From: Microbacterium sp.
Lineage (GTDB): Bacteria > Actinomycetota > Actinomycetes > Actinomycetales > Microbacteriaceae
NCBI RefSeq assembly: GCF_031179285.1
Contig: NZ_JAPSHY010000001.1
Location: 175,248-239,247, forward strand
Direction of reading: 5' to 3'
Length of the DNA stretch: 64,000 nucleotides
In this document: positions 45,103 through 53,881 of the stretch, piece by piece
How positions within the stretch are numbered: position 1 is the first letter of the stretch
How the letters are laid out: every line of letters begins with the position of its first letter
Position numbers and translations under genes: made by a program
The notes under the pieces: generated by a model
What the model was told of the DNA's origin: nothing
The model's database searches: none
The model's input: the letters and a program-made list of their open reading frames with translations, nothing else

Positions 45103-46830
45103 TCAGCCGCGGGTGCGGGACGAGAGAACGAGTCCATGTCGTTCGTTGAGCAGCCGCCGCGTCTGGTCGAGTTCGGCGTCGAGGCGAGCACGGTCCCAGC
45201 CTAGGAGCGGAGCCATCGCTTCGGCCACATCGTCGAGCACTTCGCTTGTCGCGTTGCCGAGGAAGGCGATGCTGGTGCGGCGCATGACGACATCCTCGAG
45301 GCGGGCCACCATCTCGTTCTCGACCATCCATGCCAGTTCCCTGGTCGACAGATCACCGTCGGCCAGCGGGGCGTCCTCGCCCTGAGAGATGAAGGCCCAC
45401 ACGTCGGCCGCCCTGGTGCCGTACCGGGCGAGGAGCCTGCCGGCGCGTTCGCCGGCGCCCGTGAGGTTCTCCTCGATCCAGATCCGGCGTGCCTTGGTCG
45501 TTCGCGGGAAGTCGCGGCCACCGCCGATCGGAGCGCCGGCGGTCGACACTCTCCGCGTGCGGTCGAGCAGTCCGAGCACGACGTTCGCGAGGGATTCGCC
45601 GAGGGCGCGGAACGTTGTCCACTTGCCGCCGACGAGGCTCACCAGCGGCACGTCACCCTTCTCGTCGACTTCGATGCGGTAATCGCGGGAGACGAATCCG
45701 GGAGCGGTGTCCTCATGGCGGGGGAGCGGGCGGATGCCGGAGAAGCGGAAGACGATCTGCTCGCGTGACACGTCGATCTGCGGGAACACATGGTGGATGA
45801 GATCGAAGAAGTAGTCGACCTCCTCCTCCGTGCACACCGCGATCTCGCCCGGGTCGGCGTCGATGTCGGTGGTGCCGACCAGGACCCTGCCCTTGAGGGG
45901 ATAGATGAGCACGATCCGCCCGTCGGAGTGCTCGAAGAAGATCTCCCTGCCGCGCGTCGCGTCGAGGAGTTCGGGGTGGTCGAGCACGATGTGCGATCCC
46001 TTGGTGCCGCCCATGTAGCGGGTGTCGACGCCGAGCGCACCATTGGTGAGGTCGGTCCACGGGCCCGAGGCATTGACGACGACGTCGGCGGCGACAGTGA
46101 ACTCCGTGCCGCTCTCGCGATCGCGCAGGACGACCTTGTCGCCGTCGCGGGCGATCGCCTCGACGTAGTTGAGAGCGTGGGCACCGGCGTGTGCGGCCCG
46201 GCCATCCTGGAGCACGTCCAGGGCGAGCCGCTCAGGATCGTGCATCGACGCGTCGTAGTACGTGGCCGTGTATTTGATGTTCGGATCGAGATCAGGAAGC
46301 TCTGCGAGGGAGCGCTTCTTGCCGAGGAACCGGTGGCGGGGCACGGTGCCGCCGTCGCGGGAGAACGTGTCATAGATCATCAGGCCGACCTTGATCAGGA
46401 AGGCACCGCGTTCCTGGGGCTTGCCGCTCTTGTGCGTGAGGAAGCGCAGCGGCGCCGCGAGGATGCCGGAGAAGGTCGAATAGATCGGGATGGTGGTCTC
46501 GAGAGGCTTGACGTAGTGGGGCGCGATCCGCAGGAGACCGTTGCGTTCCTGCACGGATTCGCGGACGAGCCGGAACTCGCCGTTCTCGAGATAGCGGATG
46601 CCGCCATGGATCATGTGGCTGGAGGCCGCAGACGTGCCGGATGCGAAGTCGCCGCGTTCGACCAGGACGACGTCGATTCCCTGCAGTGCCAGATCGCGGA
46701 ACGTCGAGATCCCGTTGATTCCTCCGCCGATGACCAGGACCGACGTGCGCCCCGATTCGCGAACCTCGCGCACCTCGGTGCGCTCCTTCGATGAGTGTGT
46801 CGACTCGATCACCCTCGACCTCTCTTCCAT
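45103..46830 (-). CDS. glpD: Glycerol-3-phosphate dehydrogenase, FAD-dependent
   Basis: 575 residues from ATG 46830. The FAD-binding dinucleotide fold is VLVIGGGINGISTFRDLALQG near residue 30, followed by GTSAASSHMIHGGIRYLE. It is a membrane-associated enzyme that oxidises glycerol-3-phosphate to dihydroxyacetone phosphate and passes electrons to quinone. A promoter TTGCGC-N18-GATGCT ends 11 bp before the ATG and lies next to a 14-bp palindrome, so it is the regulated head of the glp unit. Confidence 0.95.
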   Translation of the reverse strand: MEERSRVIESTHSSKERTEVREVRESGRTSVLVIGGGINGISTFRDLALQGIDVVLVERGDFASGTSAASSHMIHGGIRYLENGEFRLVRESVQERNGLLRIAPHYVKPLETTIPIYSTFSGILAAPLRFLTHKSGKPQERGAFLIKVGLMIYDTFSRDGGTVPRHRFLGKKRSLAELPDLDPNIKYTATYYDASMHDPERLALDVLQDGRAAHAGAHALNYVEAIARDGDKVVLRDRESGTEFTVAADVVVNASGPWTDLTNGALGVDTRYMGGTKGSHIVLDHPELLDATRGREIFFEHSDGRIVLIYPLKGRVLVGTTDIDADPGEIAVCTEEEVDYFFDLIHHVFPQIDVSREQIVFRFSGIRPLPRHEDTAPGFVSRDYRIEVDEKGDVPLVSLVGGKWTTFRALGESLANVVLGLLDRTRRVSTAGAPIGGGRDFPRTTKARRIWIEENLTGAGERAGRLLARYGTRAADVWAFISQGEDAPLADGDLSTRELAWMVENEMVARLEDVVMRRTSIAFLGNATSEVLDDVAEAMAPLLGWDRARLDAELDQTRRLLNERHGLVLSSRTRG

Positions 46831-46841
46831 ACTTGCGAACC

Positions 46842-46871
46842 AGCATCGACCCGCGCGACTATTGCGCGCAA
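46842..46871 (-). promoter_or_regulatory. Promoter of glpD
   Basis: Minus strand: TTGCGC (46871-46866), 18-bp spacer, GATGCT (46847-46842), expected start about 5 bases before the glpD ATG. The -35 lies within a second small palindrome, ttgcgcgcaa (46862-46871). Confidence 0.5.
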
Positions 46872-46877
46872 GCTCAC

Positions 46878-46891
46878 TGCACATATGTGCA
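46878..46891. promoter_or_regulatory. Operator: 14-bp perfect palindrome in glpD/regulator gap
   Basis: tgcacatatgtgca, perfect and AT-rich in the centre, lies just upstream of the glpD -35 and 24 bp before the regulator ATG. Half-sites of this form, with a CATATG core, are the expected binding sequence for SorC-type regulators. Confidence 0.7.
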
Positions 46892-46915
46892 AAGATCGGC
46901 GTGAAGGAGGTCGTC

Positions 46916-47890
46916 ATGGTCGACTCGGACGCGAGACCACGTGAGGCCAAGCTGATCGCGGCGCTCACCGCGGCACAGCTCTACTACATGCAGGACAAGA
47001 CGATGGAGGTGATCGCGCAGGAATTGGGAACGTCGCGGTCGTCGGTCTCACGCCTCTTGAGCTTCGCGCGGGAGAGCGGACTGGTCGACATCCGCATCAA
47101 CTCGCCGCTCGAACGGCTCGGCATGCTCGAGCAGCGGATCAGGGATCGGTTCCGTGTCTCGGCGCACGTGGTGCCCATGCCGGAGATCGTCAGTGAGATG
47201 GAGCGACTCGAGCGCGTCGCCCTCACCGCCGGTCGGCTCCTGTCGCAGTTCGTCGACTCGAACATGATCATCGGCGTTGCCTGGGGGTCCACGATCAGCG
47301 CCGTCAGCCGCGGGCTGACGCAGAAGGAGACGCACAACACCACGTTCGTGCAGCTCAACGGGGCCGGGAACACGCAGACGAGCGGTGTGGAGTACTCCAG
47401 CGACATCCTGCAGCGCTTCGGCAGTGCCTTCGGCGCTCAGGTGCAGCAGTTCCCCGTGCCGGCGTTCTTCGATGATCCGTCGACGCGCGAGGCCATGTGG
47501 CGCGAGCGCAGTACGCTGCGGGTGCTCGATCTGCAATCGAAGATGGACATCGCGGTGTTCAGCCTCGGGTCCCCGGCCGCCGAGGTGCCCAGTCGCGTGT
47601 ACGTCGGCGGCTATCTCGGACGCGAGGACTACCGGAGCCTCCGTGAGGACCGAGCGATCGGGGACGTCGCTACGGTGTTCTTCCGCGCCGACGGCACCTG
47701 GAAGGACATCCGTGTCAACGCGCGGGCAACAGGGCCGGGGCTCGATCGGCTGCGTAGAGTGCCGCGCCGGGTGTGCGTCGTCTCCGGCATTCCGAAGCTC
47801 GTCAGCCTCCGAGCGGCGATCGCCGCCGAGCTGATCACCGATGTCGTGCTGGACGAGGGTCTGGCTCGTCAGCTTCTCGAGGAGGGCTGA
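46916..47890 (+). CDS. SorC/DeoR-type transcriptional regulator of the glp genes
   Basis: 324 residues; GGAGG five bases before the ATG. An N-terminal helix-turn-helix (MEVIAQELGTSRSSVSRLLSFARESGLV, about 28-55) joins a SorC-type sugar-binding domain (GVAWGSTISAVSRGL near 120; RDE/GYLGREDY later; VVSGIPKLVSLRAAI near the end) that senses phosphorylated sugars. Divergent from glpD, sharing a palindrome. Probably a glycerol-3-phosphate- or glycerol-linked effector; inferred from context. Confidence 0.85.
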   Translation: MVDSDARPREAKLIAALTAAQLYYMQDKTMEVIAQELGTSRSSVSRLLSFARESGLVDIRINSPLERLGMLEQRIRDRFRVSAHVVPMPEIVSEMERLERVALTAGRLLSQFVDSNMIIGVAWGSTISAVSRGLTQKETHNTTFVQLNGAGNTQTSGVEYSSDILQRFGSAFGAQVQQFPVPAFFDDPSTREAMWRERSTLRVLDLQSKMDIAVFSLGSPAAEVPSRVYVGGYLGREDYRSLREDRAIGDVATVFFRADGTWKDIRVNARATGPGLDRLRRVPRRVCVVSGIPKLVSLRAAIAAELITDVVLDEGLARQLLEEG

Positions 47891-47897
47891 GCGCGCC

Positions 47898-49061
47898 TCA
47901 GGCCCCCGAGCGTGCGTCGTCGACGGACGACTCCGGGCCGGACCGGAACTCCCGGATCAGGTGCTGCACGACCATGCCGAGATCCCCGTGGGACGCGTCT
48001 GCGACAGCCAGCTGCCTGGCGTAGCTCGCGCCGGAATCGAGCGTCGTGGCGATGCTCCCGAACTCTCGTGCGCAGCCGAGGGCCGCCGCGACCGGCGCAA
48101 GTTCGGAGAGGATCTCGTTCAGGTGCTCCCGCACCGGAAGCTGGGCGCCCTCGGCATTCACGATGATCCGGGCGTCGAGCCCGTACCGGGCCGCACGCCA
48201 TTTGTTCTCGCGGTGGTACCAGGAGGGGAGCTGCGGGAGCGGGATCCCCTCGTCGAGGTTGCGGGAGAAGTGTTCGACGAGCACCTGAACGAGCGCGGCG
48301 ACGGCTGCCAGTTCCGGCAGCGTCGACATCCCGTCGCAGGCACGAACCTCGATGGTTCCCCACCGAGGCGCCGGGCGGATGTCCCACCGCACCTCGGTCG
48401 CGTCTGCGATCACGCCGGTGCGCACCATGTCGTCGAGGTACGTCTCGAACTGCGACCAGTCCTGCAGCGGCCAGGGAAGCCCTGCCGTCGGCAGCTGCTG
48501 GAAGACGAGCGCACGATTGGACGCGTATCCGGTGCGCTCACCGGCCCAGAACGGGCTCGAGGCGGCCAGAGACTGGAGGTGCGGAAGGAATCCGGTGAGG
48601 GCATTGATGATCGGGAACACCTTGCGATGATCCTCCACGCCGACATGCACATGGATGCCCCAGATCATCATGTTGCGCCCCCACCACTGGGTGCGCTCGA
48701 TCAGCGTGTGATACCGGGTCTTGTCGCTGACCTGCTGGTCGTACCACTGCGCGAAGGGGTGGCTCCCCGCGGAGAGCAGCTCGATGCCGGCGGGATCGGT
48801 GGCCGCCCTGACGGCGGTGATCGCCTGGGCGATGTCGTCGATGGCGTGGGCCACGGTCTCGCCGACCCCGCTGGTGACCTCGATCGTGTTCGTGAGCAGC
48901 TCGCCGGTGACGGTGTGGCGCTCACTCTCGCTCTCCTGCTCGAGCGCGGCGAGCAGCTCCGGCGCACGACCGACGAGGTCACCGGTCGCCGGATCGGCGA
49001 GCATGATCTCCCATTCCACGCCGACGGTGGACCGGGCGGAGGGAGCGAACTCGAGTTTCAC
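47898..49061 (-). CDS. Carboxylate-amine ligase (GCS2/YbdK family)
   Basis: 387 residues from GTG 49061. [19 protein letters not shown] at the N-terminus and [22 protein letters not shown] near residue 140 mark the glutamate-cysteine ligase 2 family. Such proteins ligate glutamate or another acid to an amine; the physiological substrate in actinobacteria is not established, since mycothiol, not glutathione, is the thiol there. CAGACT ends six bases before this GTG (leaderless); a GTG at 49067 is an alternative. Confidence 0.8.
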   Translation of the reverse strand: MKLEFAPSARSTVGVEWEIMLADPATGDLVGRAPELLAALEQESESERHTVTGELLTNTIEVTSGVGETVAHAIDDIAQAITAVRAATDPAGIELLSAGSHPFAQWYDQQVSDKTRYHTLIERTQWWGRNMMIWGIHVHVGVEDHRKVFPIINALTGFLPHLQSLAASSPFWAGERTGYASNRALVFQQLPTAGLPWPLQDWSQFETYLDDMVRTGVIADATEVRWDIRPAPRWGTIEVRACDGMSTLPELAAVAALVQVLVEHFSRNLDEGIPLPQLPSWYHRENKWRAARYGLDARIIVNAEGAQLPVREHLNEILSELAPVAAALGCAREFGSIATTLDSGASYARQLAVADASHGDLGMVVQHLIREFRSGPESSVDDARSGA

Positions 49062-49138
49062 TCGCACAGTCTGGCACGCACGCGCCGCGATGCCGCAAGG
49101 CCGTTGTCGCCGCGTTTCGTCCTGGCGCGTGCATCTGG

Positions 49139-49174
49139 CAGAATAGAGGGTCGGACGACGTGCTCGACCCTCTA
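49139..49174 (+). promoter_or_regulatory. rpsP promoter -10 and leader hairpin
   Basis: CAGAAT at 49139-49144 is the candidate -10. tagagggtcg (49144-49153) pairs perfectly with cgaccctcta (49165-49174) around an 11-nt loop, at or just after the transcript start, some 100 nt before rpsP. It may be a leader control element for the ribosomal-protein operon. Confidence 0.4.
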
Positions 49175-49270
49175 ATCCAGCTCGCGTCCTCCATATTTGA
49201 GCTTCCGCCGGGTGTGCACCCCACTCTCCAGGCGATCGGTTCGTTTCCTTCCACACAATTCAGGAGAATC

Positions 49271-49702
49271 GTGGCTGTCAAGATTCGTCTCAAGCGCCTG
49301 GGCAAGATCCGTGCGCCCTACTACCGCATCGTCGTCGCCGACTCGCGCACCAAGCGCGACGGTCGTGTGATCGAAGAGATCGGCAAGTACCACCCCACCG
49401 AGGAGCCCTCCTTCATCGAGGTCGACTCCGAGCGTGCGCAGTACTGGCTCTCCGTCGGCGCTCAGCCGACTGAGCAGGTCGCCGCGATCCTCAAGATCAC
49501 CGGTGACTGGGGCACGTTCAAGGGCGACGCCGACGCGAAGTCCACCCTCAAGGTGGCCGAGCCCAAGCCCGCGTTCGAGCCCGACACGAAGAAGAAGTCC
49601 GTCGTGAAGCCGAAGGCGGAGAAGAAGGAGGCTCCCGCAGAGGAGGCCCCCGCCACGGCCGACGCGGAGGCCGCTGAGGCTCCCGCAGCCGACGCCGAGT
49701 AA
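49271..49702 (+). CDS. rpsP: 30S ribosomal protein S16
   Basis: 143 residues from GTG 49271, with CAGGAGAATC upstream. The first 85 residues are canonical S16 ([23 protein letters not shown]...IGKYHP). The rest is an Ala/Glu/Lys-rich disordered tail of about 55 residues ([20 protein letters not shown]) typical of actinobacterial S16. First gene of rpsP-khpA-rimM-trmD. The frame extends to 49160 through the leader hairpin and is not used. Confidence 0.95.
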   Translation: MAVKIRLKRLGKIRAPYYRIVVADSRTKRDGRVIEEIGKYHPTEEPSFIEVDSERAQYWLSVGAQPTEQVAAILKITGDWGTFKGDADAKSTLKVAEPKPAFEPDTKKKSVVKPKAEKKEAPAEEAPATADAEAAEAPAADAE

Positions 49703-49707
49703 TCGTC

Positions 49708-49938
49708 GTGCTCGCCGCCGCGCTCGAACACATCGTCAAGGGGATCGTCGATCACCCGGACGATGTCCAGATCCACGCATCCACATCGCCACGAGGCGAC
49801 CTTCTCGAGGTGCGCGTGCACCCCGACGATCGTGGGCGCGTGATCGGGCGCGGCGGCCGCACCGCGAAGGCATTGCGCACGCTCATCTCCGCTCTGGCCG
49901 ATGGGCGTCGCGTGCGCGTCGATGTCGCGGACGACTGA
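49708..49938 (+). CDS. khpA: KH domain RNA-binding protein KhpA
   Basis: 76 residues from GTG 49708, 5 bp after rpsP. A single KH domain with the GRVIGRGGRTAKALR loop (GxxG) at about residues 45-58. KhpA binds RNA, with KhpB, in cell-length and sRNA control in other Gram-positives. In actinobacteria it is typically between rpsP and rimM. Confidence 0.9.
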   Translation: MLAAALEHIVKGIVDHPDDVQIHASTSPRGDLLEVRVHPDDRGRVIGRGGRTAKALRTLISALADGRRVRVDVADD

Positions 49939-49939
49939 C

Positions 49940-50551
49940 GTGGTGCCGAAAGAACGAAATCAGGGCAAGAATCAGCTGCGAGTCGGCCGTCTCGTCAAGG
50001 CACACGGGCTGAAGGGCGCGCTCAAGCTCGAGCTGTACACCGACAATCCCGAACGGCGTTTCGTGCCCGGGGCCGAGTTCACGTTGCAGGTGCCGGAGGC
50101 ATCTCCGTGGCACGGCAAGAAGATCGCCGTTCGCGAGTATCGCGTGATGAACGGCAACCCCGTCGTCTTCTTCGACGATGTGGATGACCGTTCGGCGGCC
50201 GAGAGCCTCGTCCGTGCGATCCTCTGGATCGATCAGGATGTCGACGAGGTCGAGGACGACGCCTGGTTCGACCACCAGCTGGTCGGCCTCGACGTCGTGC
50301 GGGGCGAGAGCGTCGTCGGACGCGTCGTGCGCGTCGAGCATTTCCCCGCGCAGGATCTCCTCATCGTGAATCCGGTGTCGCCCGTCGGCACCGAGCGCGA
50401 AGTCATGGTCCCGTTCGTGCAGGCGATCGTCCCCACCGTCGATGTCGCGGCCGGCCGCGTGATCGTCACGCCTCCGCCCGGACTCTTCGAGGAGCTTCCC
50501 GAGAGTGATGACGCATCGTCGGACACCTCGGATCCCGAAGCCTCCGCGTGA
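49940..50551 (+). CDS. rimM: Ribosome maturation factor RimM
   Basis: 203 residues from the GTG pair at 49940/49943, immediately after the khpA stop. NQLRVGRLVKAHGLKGALKLELYTDNPERRF near residue 8 and the C-terminal PRC-barrel domain LVGLDVVRGESVVGRVVRVEHF...VPFVQAIVPTVDV identify RimM, which helps 30S head assembly around S19. An ATG at 49922 inside khpA is an alternative. An acidic Ser/Asp tail ends the protein. Confidence 0.9.
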   Translation: MVPKERNQGKNQLRVGRLVKAHGLKGALKLELYTDNPERRFVPGAEFTLQVPEASPWHGKKIAVREYRVMNGNPVVFFDDVDDRSAAESLVRAILWIDQDVDEVEDDAWFDHQLVGLDVVRGESVVGRVVRVEHFPAQDLLIVNPVSPVGTEREVMVPFVQAIVPTVDVAAGRVIVTPPPGLFEELPESDDASSDTSDPEASA

Positions 50552-50570
50552 CCGCTGATACGGTGCAGCC

Positions 50571-51281
50571 GTGCGCATAGACGTCCTCTCCATCTTCCCG
50601 TCGTACTTCGACGGCCTCGCGCTCTCCTTGCTCGGCAAGGCGCAGGATGCCGGCATCCTCGACCTGCGGGTGCGGGACCTTCGGGAGTGGACGAGCGACC
50701 GTCACCGCACCGTCGACGACACACCGTACGGCGGTGGCGCCGGAATGGTCATGAAGCCGGAGCCGTGGGGACTCGCACTCGACGAGGTCACCGAAGGCTC
50801 CGAGCGGCCGACGGTGATCTTCCCCTCGCCGGCCGGGGAGCTCTTCACCCAGGCGACGGCGCGGGAGCTGTCGGCGCGCGAACACCTCGTCTTCGGCTGC
50901 GGCCGCTACGAGGGCATCGACGAACGGGTGTTCGAGTACGCGGCCACACTCGGCGATGTGAGGCTGATCAGCCTCGGCGACTATGTGCTCAACGGGGGAG
51001 AGGTCGCCACCATGGCGATGATCGAGGCCATCGGCCGGCTCATTCCCGGTGTGGTCGGCAATCCCGAGAGCCTCGTCGAGGAGTCCCACGAGGACGGGTT
51101 GCTCGAGTACCCCTCGTACACCAAACCGTCCGTCTGGCGGGAGCGAGAGGTGCCCGCCGTCCTCCTCAGTGGAAATCACGGTGCCATCGCGTCGTGGCGA
51201 CGGGAGCAGCAGATCGAGCGGACTCGACGTCGGCGCCCCGACCTTCTGCCGCCTGAGGCCGGAGATCACCCGCACTCCTAG
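50571..51281 (+). CDS. trmD: tRNA (guanine37-N1)-methyltransferase
   Basis: 236 residues, GTG start. SPOUT-family blocks [12 protein letters not shown] at the N-terminus, [14 protein letters not shown] near residue 59, [14 protein letters not shown] near 107, and [21 protein letters not shown] near 131 form the knotted SAM site. Methylates G37 to prevent frameshifting. TACGGT at 50559-50564 ends six bases before the GTG, so it may have an internal leaderless promoter besides cotranscription with rimM. Confidence 0.95.
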   Translation: MRIDVLSIFPSYFDGLALSLLGKAQDAGILDLRVRDLREWTSDRHRTVDDTPYGGGAGMVMKPEPWGLALDEVTEGSERPTVIFPSPAGELFTQATARELSAREHLVFGCGRYEGIDERVFEYAATLGDVRLISLGDYVLNGGEVATMAMIEAIGRLIPGVVGNPESLVEESHEDGLLEYPSYTKPSVWREREVPAVLLSGNHGAIASWRREQQIERTRRRRPDLLPPEAGDHPHS

Positions 51282-51309
51282 GTGCGGCATCCGATCCGCG
51301 TCTGCTGAT

Positions 51310-51903
51310 CTAGAGCAGCCGTTCGACCCCGTGATCGATCTCGAAGATCACGTTCTGCGGATGCCGCAGCGCCAGTGCTTGCGCCGGGCTGAGACCGCGG
51401 AGCTCCGCGCGCAGCATCCGCCCGATCATCTCGTGCGAGACGAGCAGCGGAGCGCCGGTCGATGACCATCCGCAGCTGCTGAGCGCCTTGCGCGCCCGGC
51501 CCCTCGCCTGCGCATAGCTCTCACCGCCCGGGAACGCCCAGCCGTAGCGATTGGCCGCGCGCTCCTCACGCGCACCGGGGAAGGCGAGATCGATCTCGTC
51601 CCACGTCATCCCCGCCATCGCGCCATGATCCACCTCGGCGAGCTCGGGAATCTCGATGAGCTCGGCGCCCAGGCGCTCGGCGATGATCTCGGCGGTGCGC
51701 AGGGCGCGCCCGAGCGGACTCGAGCAGATGGTGCTGATCCCGGCGGAAACCAGGCTCTCGGCCATCGCCTCGGCCTGAGCGACGCCCTCCTCGGTGAGAG
51801 GCGAGTCGAGCTGGCCCTGAAGTCTGTGCTCGAGGTTCCACACCGTCTGACCGTGCCGCGCGAGGTACACGCGATCCGGAACGTGGCGGTCCTGCGGGAT
51901 CAT
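51310..51903 (-). CDS. Histidine phosphatase family protein
   Basis: 197 residues from ATG 51903. The phosphohistidine motif is YLARHGQTVWN near residue 14, the EVDHGAMAGMTWDEI helix near 87, and the second catalytic His in LLVSHEMIGRMLRAEL near 152. Phosphoglycerate mutase-like fold; substrate could be a small phosphoester or nucleotide. CATTCT ends six bases before the ATG. The longer frame to 52380 is antisense to the glycosylase gene. Confidence 0.8.
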   Translation of the reverse strand: MIPQDRHVPDRVYLARHGQTVWNLEHRLQGQLDSPLTEEGVAQAEAMAESLVSAGISTICSSPLGRALRTAEIIAERLGAELIEIPELAEVDHGAMAGMTWDEIDLAFPGAREERAANRYGWAFPGGESYAQARGRARKALSSCGWSSTGAPLLVSHEMIGRMLRAELRGLSPAQALALRHPQNVIFEIDHGVERLL

Positions 51904-51963
51904 GGACTCAGAATGACACACGGCGGACGCGCTCGTCTCGTCGGCTTGCACGGCCGCCGCTGG

Positions 51964-51969
51964 TAGCGT
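51964..51969 (+). promoter_or_regulatory. -10 element upstream of the leaderless uORF
   Basis: TAGCGT, seven bases before the ATG at 51977. Confidence 0.4.
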
Positions 51970-51976
51970 CTGGGAG

Positions 51977-52003
51977 ATGATCGACGGTGTGCCGCACGCA
52001 TGA
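51977..52003 (+). CDS. Predicted leaderless uORF, 8 aa, coupled to glycosylase
   Basis: ATG ATC GAC GGT GTG CCG CAC GCA TGA encodes MIDGVPHA. The ATG stands seven bases after TAGCGT and the TGA overlaps the glycosylase start as ATGA (52000-52003). The glycosylase ATG itself has no good ribosome site. Predicted from position only. Confidence 0.45.
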   Translation: MIDGVPHA

Positions 52004-52449
52004 GGATATGGTCGCTCCACCCCCGCTACCTCGACAGGCAGGGCCTGGTCGCGTGCTGGCGAGAGGCGCTGCTCGCGCAAGCCGTGCTGGCCGGTCGCAC
52101 GCGCGGCTACACGCGTCATCCGCAGCTCGAGCGCTTCCGCACACACCCTCATCCCGTCGACGCGATCTGCGCCTATCTCGAGAGCGTCGCCGTCGAGGCC
52201 GACGCGCGAGGGTACCGCTTCGATCGCGCTCGCATACGGCTCTCCGGGGCGGCTGCGGAGATCATCGAGGTCACCGAGGGGCAGCTCGTGCTCGAGTGGA
52301 GCCATCTCATGGCGAAGCTCACCGACCGGAGCCCCAAGGACGCCGCACGCTGGTCGCACCTCGCCATGCCCGAGCCGCATCCGCTGTTCCGGGCCGTCCC
52401 TGGGCCTGTCGCCGCGTGGGAGCGCGCCGGTGCGGTGGAAGAGTCGTGA
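52000..52449 (+). CDS. Pyrimidine dimer DNA glycosylase / endonuclease V family
   Basis: 149 residues, MRIWSLHPRYLDRQGLVACW start, with HPQLERFRTHPHPVDAICAYL and LVLEWSHLMAKLTDR segments. It matches the Pyr_excise family of small UV-repair glycosylases related to T4 endonuclease V (thymine-dimer specific) and to chlorella virus enzymes. The reaction is inferred from family. It would supplement nucleotide-excision repair. The start overlaps the stop of an 8-codon ORF. Confidence 0.75.
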   Translation: MRIWSLHPRYLDRQGLVACWREALLAQAVLAGRTRGYTRHPQLERFRTHPHPVDAICAYLESVAVEADARGYRFDRARIRLSGAAAEIIEVTEGQLVLEWSHLMAKLTDRSPKDAARWSHLAMPEPHPLFRAVPGPVAAWERAGAVEES

Positions 52450-52453
52450 AGGA

Positions 52454-53236
52454 TCAGTTCACGCCGAGGAACGAGCGGTCGGTGAGAATGATCGGTCCGT
52501 CCTCGGTGATCGCGATCGTGTGCTCGGAATGCGCGCCGCGCGAACCGTCGACACTGCGCAGGGTCCAGCCGTCAGGATCGGTGATCAGTTCGTCGGTCGT
52601 GGCGAGGAACCACGGTTCGAGCGCGAGGACCAGGCCCGCCCGCAGCGGGAACCCGCGGCCGGCACGGCCGTCGTTGGCGACATGGGGGTCGCCGTGCATG
52701 GTGCGCCCGACGCCGTGTCCACCGAAGTCCGTGTTGATCGAGTAGCCCTCGGCGTGCGCGACGGCGGCGATGGCCGCCGAGATGTCGCCAATCCTGTTGC
52801 CGACGACCGAGCTCGCGATGGCCTCTTCGAGCGCACGCTCGGTGGTGTCGATGAGACGCAGATCCTCATCACGAGGGGAACCGACGATGAAGGAGACCGC
52901 GGAATCCGCGACCCAGCCGTCGACGGCGACAGCGAAATCGAGAGTGACGAGGTCGCCGTCGCGGAGCACATAGTCGTGGGGGAGCCCGTGGAGCACCGCA
53001 TCGTTCACCGAGGTGCAGATCACCTTGCCGAACGGACTCGCACCGAACGAGGGGTGATAGTCGATGTAACACGACTCCGCACCCGCCTTGCGGATCATGT
53101 CATGCGCTCGGCGGTCGATTGCCAGGAGGTTGGTGCCCACCTTCGTCTCGTCGCGCAGCGTCGCCAGAGTCTCGGCGACGAAGCGCCCGGCCGCGCGCAT
53201 CTCGTCGATCTCGGCAGGGGTGCGCAGTTCGATCAT
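52454..53236 (-). CDS. map: Methionine aminopeptidase
   Basis: 260 residues from ATG 53236, after GAGAGGACACCTG; the ORF extends to 53260 without that signal. Metal ligands appear in LDFAVAVDGWVADSAVSF (two Asp), GHGVGRTMHGDP (His), and later Glu residues. Removes initiator Met from nascent proteins. It converges on the glycosylase gene with 4 bp between stops. Confidence 0.95.
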   Translation of the reverse strand: MIELRTPAEIDEMRAAGRFVAETLATLRDETKVGTNLLAIDRRAHDMIRKAGAESCYIDYHPSFGASPFGKVICTSVNDAVLHGLPHDYVLRDGDLVTLDFAVAVDGWVADSAVSFIVGSPRDEDLRLIDTTERALEEAIASSVVGNRIGDISAAIAAVAHAEGYSINTDFGGHGVGRTMHGDPHVANDGRAGRGFPLRAGLVLALEPWFLATTDELITDPDGWTLRSVDGSRGAHSEHTIAITEDGPIILTDRSFLGVN

Positions 53237-53345
53237 CAGGTGTCCTCTCGTCTCACCCATTCTCCCCGATCCTCACGCCCCGGTTGACCGGAAGCTCTCA
53301 GCGAAATCCCGCTTCGCCGCGACCCGCGCGGCGTAGCATCGCGGT

Positions 53346-53837
53346 ATGTGGTTGCGCGAGGGTTTCTTCCGCTGGCTTCTTCCGGCGGCGTTCCTGCTGC
53401 CGCTGTGGCTGCTGATCGGCTGGGGCGTGACCGGTGCCGGCGGGTGGGCTTTCCTGCTGCTGATCATCGCGATGCCCTCCGTCTTCGTCGGGCAGCTCCT
53501 GCTCACCCTCCTCGTGCGGTCCCGCCCGTCCGTCCGCGCCAGCCGCGCGGTGTCGTGGTGGGATGTGGCGGGGTTCACGCTCTGGCACGGCCTCACGATC
53601 GCGATCGGGTTCTTTCCCCAGCAGTGGTTCGGCCTCCTGCTCGCGGGTGCGATCGCCACCGGGCTTGCGATGTTCTGGCTGATGCTCTGGCAATTGTGGA
53701 GCGAAGCCAAGGGCGGGGGTGGCACCGTGAGGTTCTTCGCCAGGACGGCGACGGCTTCATCCGTCGATGCACGGTCGCGGGTCGCGACAGACGACGAGGT
53801 GTTCATCATCCGCGAGAAGCCGGGCGCCGACGGCTGA
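53346..53837 (+). CDS. Hypothetical membrane protein, 163 aa
   Basis: Four predicted helices (residues 10-30, 38-58, 70-88, 96-115) and a cytoplasmic polar tail of about 45 residues ending REKPGADG. Not recognised. TAGCAT at 53334-53339 ends six bases before the ATG, which supports this start and leaderless translation. Confidence 0.6.
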   Translation: MWLREGFFRWLLPAAFLLPLWLLIGWGVTGAGGWAFLLLIIAMPSVFVGQLLLTLLVRSRPSVRASRAVSWWDVAGFTLWHGLTIAIGFFPQQWFGLLLAGAIATGLAMFWLMLWQLWSEAKGGGGTVRFFARTATASSVDARSRVATDDEVFIIREKPGADG

Positions 53838-53845
53838 TCGCTGTT

Positions 53846-53874
53846 TTGGCCGTTCGCCGGATCCGTGACAGAAT
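53846..53874 (+). promoter_or_regulatory. rplS promoter
   Basis: TTGGCC (53846-53851), 17-bp spacer, CAGAAT (53869-53874). Transcript start expected near 53881, giving a leader of about 125 nt. Confidence 0.55.
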
Positions 53875-53881
53875 GGACCGT

